Positions 60,353-64,000 of a stretch of DNA of 64,000 nt are shown here, one piece after another (position 1 is the first letter of the stretch; the number at the start of each line of letters is the position of its first letter). The stretch is from Phallus indusiatus (lineage: Eukaryota > Basidiomycota > Agaricomycetes > Phallales > Phallaceae): contig JAQFWX010000069.1 in assembly GCA_027605045.1 (NCBI GenBank), forward strand, positions 124,001-188,000, written 5' to 3'. The position numbers and the translations under genes were made by a program. The notes under the pieces were generated by a model. The model was given only the letters and a program-made list of their open reading frames with translations, was not told where the DNA came from and searched no databases.

Positions 60353-62931
60353 TTACTTCTGGAAAGCCGCAAGAACGGGTGCCGTATTCAAGAAGTCGAT
60401 GTTCGTTTTGTTGAAATCTGTAAACTCGTTAGCTGAGGTTATAATTCTATGAACATCGTGAAGCTATTACCATCAGTGATCGTAGTGATGTTATTTTTCA
60501 TCCACTGTATCAATTGCTTCTTGTTTGTATCATATTGCGGCCAAAACGCTATAAATAATCAGGTCAACCATAATACAAGCATAACGTGATACTGCTCGAG
60601 CACGTACATCCAGGGTTAAGATCAACGATGAAGTTGATATACGCATCGGTGAATGCAGTAGCAAGCGATCCTTCAGAACTCGGTGCACCGCCATATATGA
60701 GTAACAACTCGGAGCCATGGAAAACTTGAAATGAATCGCGAATGAGTCGGTGGGGTCTACACGAGAATCATCGACAATGTCTTGCGCTAGCACTTACCAC
60801 CAAGATCTGGGTTACCACCGGGGTAAAACTCGTTAAACAAATAACCAAAAAGTGGTTGCAGAGACGCGGCGTGAGCGAAGAAATATCTTCGTGGAGAGAG
60901 ATAAACCTGGTCGGTATACCATGCCTCCGAGCGGTCGTAAAGCGAGTCTCCGGTGTTGAAGCGACCGCCCTCGGAAGAATCGTTGGCAGGGTACAACTCG
61001 TCTATTTGAGCAAGGAGAGAGGGAGAGAGTGTAATATCATTGGGGACGTTTTGTACTATGAATTCGTTGAAACGAGCTGCTTCGGCGGATGCATTCATCT
61101 TGGGAAGACCGAGGACGGATTGACTGAACACGGTTCCGTCGTTTAACTGATATAGATTAGAGGGATGTCAGCAGCCAACTCATGACTGTGTATACAGGTC
61201 ATACGTTTGTACCCATAATCATTGGAACATGAAGGAAATCTCCAGACGCGATTTTGACAGAAGGTCGTTCGGTTACAAAACTACCCTGAGGTCCAACTGC
61301 GGGATACCAGAGTTGTACATTCAGGGTTGAGGTAATCAAAGAATTCGACGCGTTAAGCACAACCTATTTGTATAAAAGACAATGGTCAGAAGTGTTTTGA
61401 ATAAATATACAAAGCTTACGTCAAATGGAGCGGCCGTCAAGCATTGCAGGGACTGAGGACCAGACGGCGGACATCCCACCAAATTGAGCAATCGGACGTA
61501 AGGCATGTCAGACTCATCGTACTGGGACGCTAAGGGCGCGGAATGGCTAGAGATCGATGGAATTTCTCGTTTTTGCTCGCGGTAGTATTGTGGTGAAACT
61601 TACAAAGGACCGGCTGAAGAGTCCGCAATGGCAGCCCGAAACAGCGATTTCTGAGCAGGGAACACAACCTGAGCTTCTACGCCACCTCCACCAGCCGACT
61701 GAAGTCCTTATTAACTTGAAACATGCGGATCGAAAAGAGTCTGATGCACACCTGGCCCCAGATAGTAACCTTTTTGGACATAAATTTAGCGATGTACTTG
61801 GGGCAACAGGTTTCGAACCCAAAGATCATTTACCTTGTCAGGATCTCCACCAAAAGCGGCGATTTCTTCTTGAACAAATGTAAAGGCAGTCCTCTGATCT
61901 ACATCACGTCAATGCGAAGTCATACACACCGGTAACAAGTCCCTTTACCTAGCAAGCCGGCATTGAGATCTTCGGGTGCCATAAAAGAGTTGGCAAGCTT
62001 GGGCGGTTGATAAGCCATTTCATAAACGCTTGATGACCGTCAGATGATATACTTACAAATCCGAAGGTATTGATACGATAATTGCTAAAGTATAATCGAA
62101 CTTAGAGACATGTACGAGAGGACATGCGACATACAAGGATACGTAGATGATGGGCTTCTTGATCTGGACGCTCCTTTGGATCAACACTAATACAGAGTCT
62201 GAATTAAGCTCATAGATATGACAGTAGGTGTGACCTACGTGTGGGATTAAACTCGGGATTTGATGAAGCCCTAATCAAGAAATGTGGTCATCTTTTGTTC
62301 AAACATTCGAACTTAGATCATGGAGTTTACCCCGTGTTATATGAGCCGCCCTGTTTGAAAGAGTCAATAAGGACCACTAAAACACTACATTGTCGCCGTG
62401 CTCACATAGATCCAGATCACAACCGGTAACTTGTCCTTTGAAGTGGTACCCGCAGGACGGAAAATCTGATGTAAATGGCTTGGGGAAAGTGATTACTCAA
62501 GAGATACGGGCCCCATACATTCATTACTAAACAGTCTTCGCTAATCGACACATTACCCAGGCTTGAAGCAGCCTGTAAAATGTCATCAGTGTTACTGCCG
62601 ATTCATCTCGCCAAAACATTACAGGTTGCGGACATGCGGATCCAAACTGAGTAGCATCTTGAACGCCTTTGAACGCTTTGATTGGTTTGGGGGCTTTGAA
62701 ACGAAGGTTTCCAACAGGAGGCTGAGCAAAAGGGATTCCAAGCCATGTTTCGAGGTGGGCTGTCTGGTTCGCAAACCCACGGAACGTGCCAATGGATGTC
62801 TTGATATCCAAACTAGGTGATGACTTGTATTGCTCTGAGCTCGAAGATGTGCTCAAAGCCCAAGTTAAAAAGGGTGTCAAAGACAAACTGGATAACCAGA
62901 ATAGATGCATGATTGATGAAAAGCGGGGCAT
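60353..62931 (-). CDS. Secreted type-B carboxylesterase/lipase
   Basis: Minus strand from [20 protein letters not shown] (ATG 62931; signal peptide to about LTWALS) to TAA at 60353. Carboxylesterase blocks are [114 protein letters not shown] (catalytic Ser; Gln instead of the usual Glu in GESAG), [23 protein letters not shown] and [12 protein letters not shown] (catalytic His), ending [13 protein letters not shown]. About 12 short introns. Family members hydrolyse esters outside the cell; the substrate is unknown. No disrupted exon seen. Confidence 0.88.
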
Positions 62932-64000
62932 CAGTGTGCACCAGCTTCATAAATAGAGAAGACGGTATATTGTCGTGAAACATGACACATTATGGTGGAT
63001 TCTCGTGATCCACTGCGGACCGAAACGTACACAAATTTCCTAATTGGCGTATTAGTTCGACACCGTTTCCCGTGAAAAGAGTCGTCTAATCTAGTGCCTG
63101 AGCGGTCCAGCTTCCGATGGGAAAATGAGACAGTGAGACTGGGTGAGACTGGAAACCCTGATTTCCTGCAAAGTCACGATGAGTGCTGTCATGTGAGGAT
63201 GCAGGCGCTCTGACCTGCTTTGGCTCGCCCGATGAACGCGTCTCGGATGCGGAGGTCTGTGCACCGCGTGTCCGTGCTTAGACACGTGACAATTATAGCG
63301 TATGAAGTCGCAAAAGAAAACAGTACCATGCAGGGTTAACAGGCATCATATAGTGTATTAATCACAAAAAGGTCTCTGGGAACACTGTCAGAGAGCTTGT
63401 GGAGAATCATTAATCGAAGACTGGGAAATTCCAAGTTCCATTCGTTTGTAAGCTCCCAAGTATGGATTCGCGGATGACCAAATCCTAAAATACATGGCGT
63501 CGAAGTTGGGGCGTAAGAAGCAACCAAATAAATTAAAATAAACTCACAGATAACGAAAAGTTTCCGTGGATTCGGCACCGCTTTCATTTGGCAAGTTACA
63601 TCCTGTTACATCCCGCAGACGAGGGACTTCGACTGACTGCTTTAATAAGGAATTGAGGAATAAATCGAGTGTCATATCAATACCACGTATATATTAACGA
63701 AATAAAACGAGCGAACGTACGATAACCATTTCCAAACCATTTGACTATGACCTTTCAGTTTGCTTTAAGTTAGGGAGCAGTATAGGCTGTAAGGTAATGG
63801 GCGCCAGTTGTTGCTGTCATGATGTGACTGTCACTCCTAGTCTCTTTGCTGCCCTCTTGATCTCTCTCGCAGACTCGCACGGAAGTCGCACAGTAAATTA
63901 TGGCTGCGCAGAGCACAACATGTCTATGGTCTTGAGCTCGACTCTCAGTGCATTGATGATCCAACTACAGTAACGAAGCGGACAGGAATGTCATTAAATC
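62932..64000. other. Intergenic to window end, no supported gene
   Basis: About 1.07 kb upstream of the esterase. A minus-strand frame at 63336-63587 has a part reading GFGHPRIHTWELTNEWNLEF that looks protein-like and could be an exon of a gene extending past the window, but no splice partner was found. An ATATATTAACG stretch lies near 63690. Confidence 0.35.

Overview
This is about 64 kb of eukaryotic nuclear DNA, almost certainly from a filamentous basidiomycete (Agaricomycetes-like). Genes lie densely on both strands. They are split by many short introns (about 50-60 nt, GT..AG, with CTAAC/CTGAC-type branch sites), and the recognisable proteins are typical of fungi (Svf1, Fmp40/SelO, Mex67, Pop5, PTPA/Rrd, the DUF3445 family, Dal5-type transporters). 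No rRNA, convincing tRNA, CRISPR or bacterial operon structure was seen. Exon boundaries were worked out by eye from splice signals and protein-family continuity, so terminal exons are the least certain parts.

The left part (1-10.4 kb) is duplicated and partly decayed. It holds a window-truncated EF-hand/ZZ-type gene (minus strand) and a decayed EF-hand exon fragment behind it. It also holds two related copies of a short basic/Ser-Pro-rich protein gene, one with a stop, and a DUF2235 hydrolase pseudogene. A CmcJ/NvfI-type oxygenase gene follows, flanked by an intact serine beta-lactamase-like gene and a stray copy of that gene's 3' end. From 10.7 to 20.4 kb the content is conserved housekeeping: Svf1, an Oma1-like M48 protease, SelO/Fmp40, and a Dal5-family transporter that contains a 4-nt micro-exon.

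The middle (21-34.4 kb) is again accessory: a full-length EF-hand/ZZ protein, an SRPK-like kinase, then a complete-looking 4.38-kb hAT transposon (16-bp perfect terminal inverted repeats, exact 8-bp target duplication) inserted next to a decayed third copy of the EF-hand/ZZ gene. From 35 to 47.7 kb the genes are conserved again: POP5 head-to-head with a NIF3-like gene, a PhoD-like phosphatase, an ankyrin-repeat protein, an unknown membrane-anchor candidate, a DUF3445 (heme-dependent N-demethylase-like) protein, and an FHA/G-patch protein.

The right part (48-64 kb) has a second SRPK-like kinase paralogue, MEX67 head-to-head with PTPA, a methyltransferase gene with a frame problem, a zinc-finger protein with a CPDCP-type cysteine cluster, a small hypothetical gene, and a secreted type-B carboxylesterase. 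I found no obvious operon-like or immune system. The most interesting material is the young hAT element, the multi-copy EF-hand/ZZ and kinase families with unusual features, and the associated gene debris.
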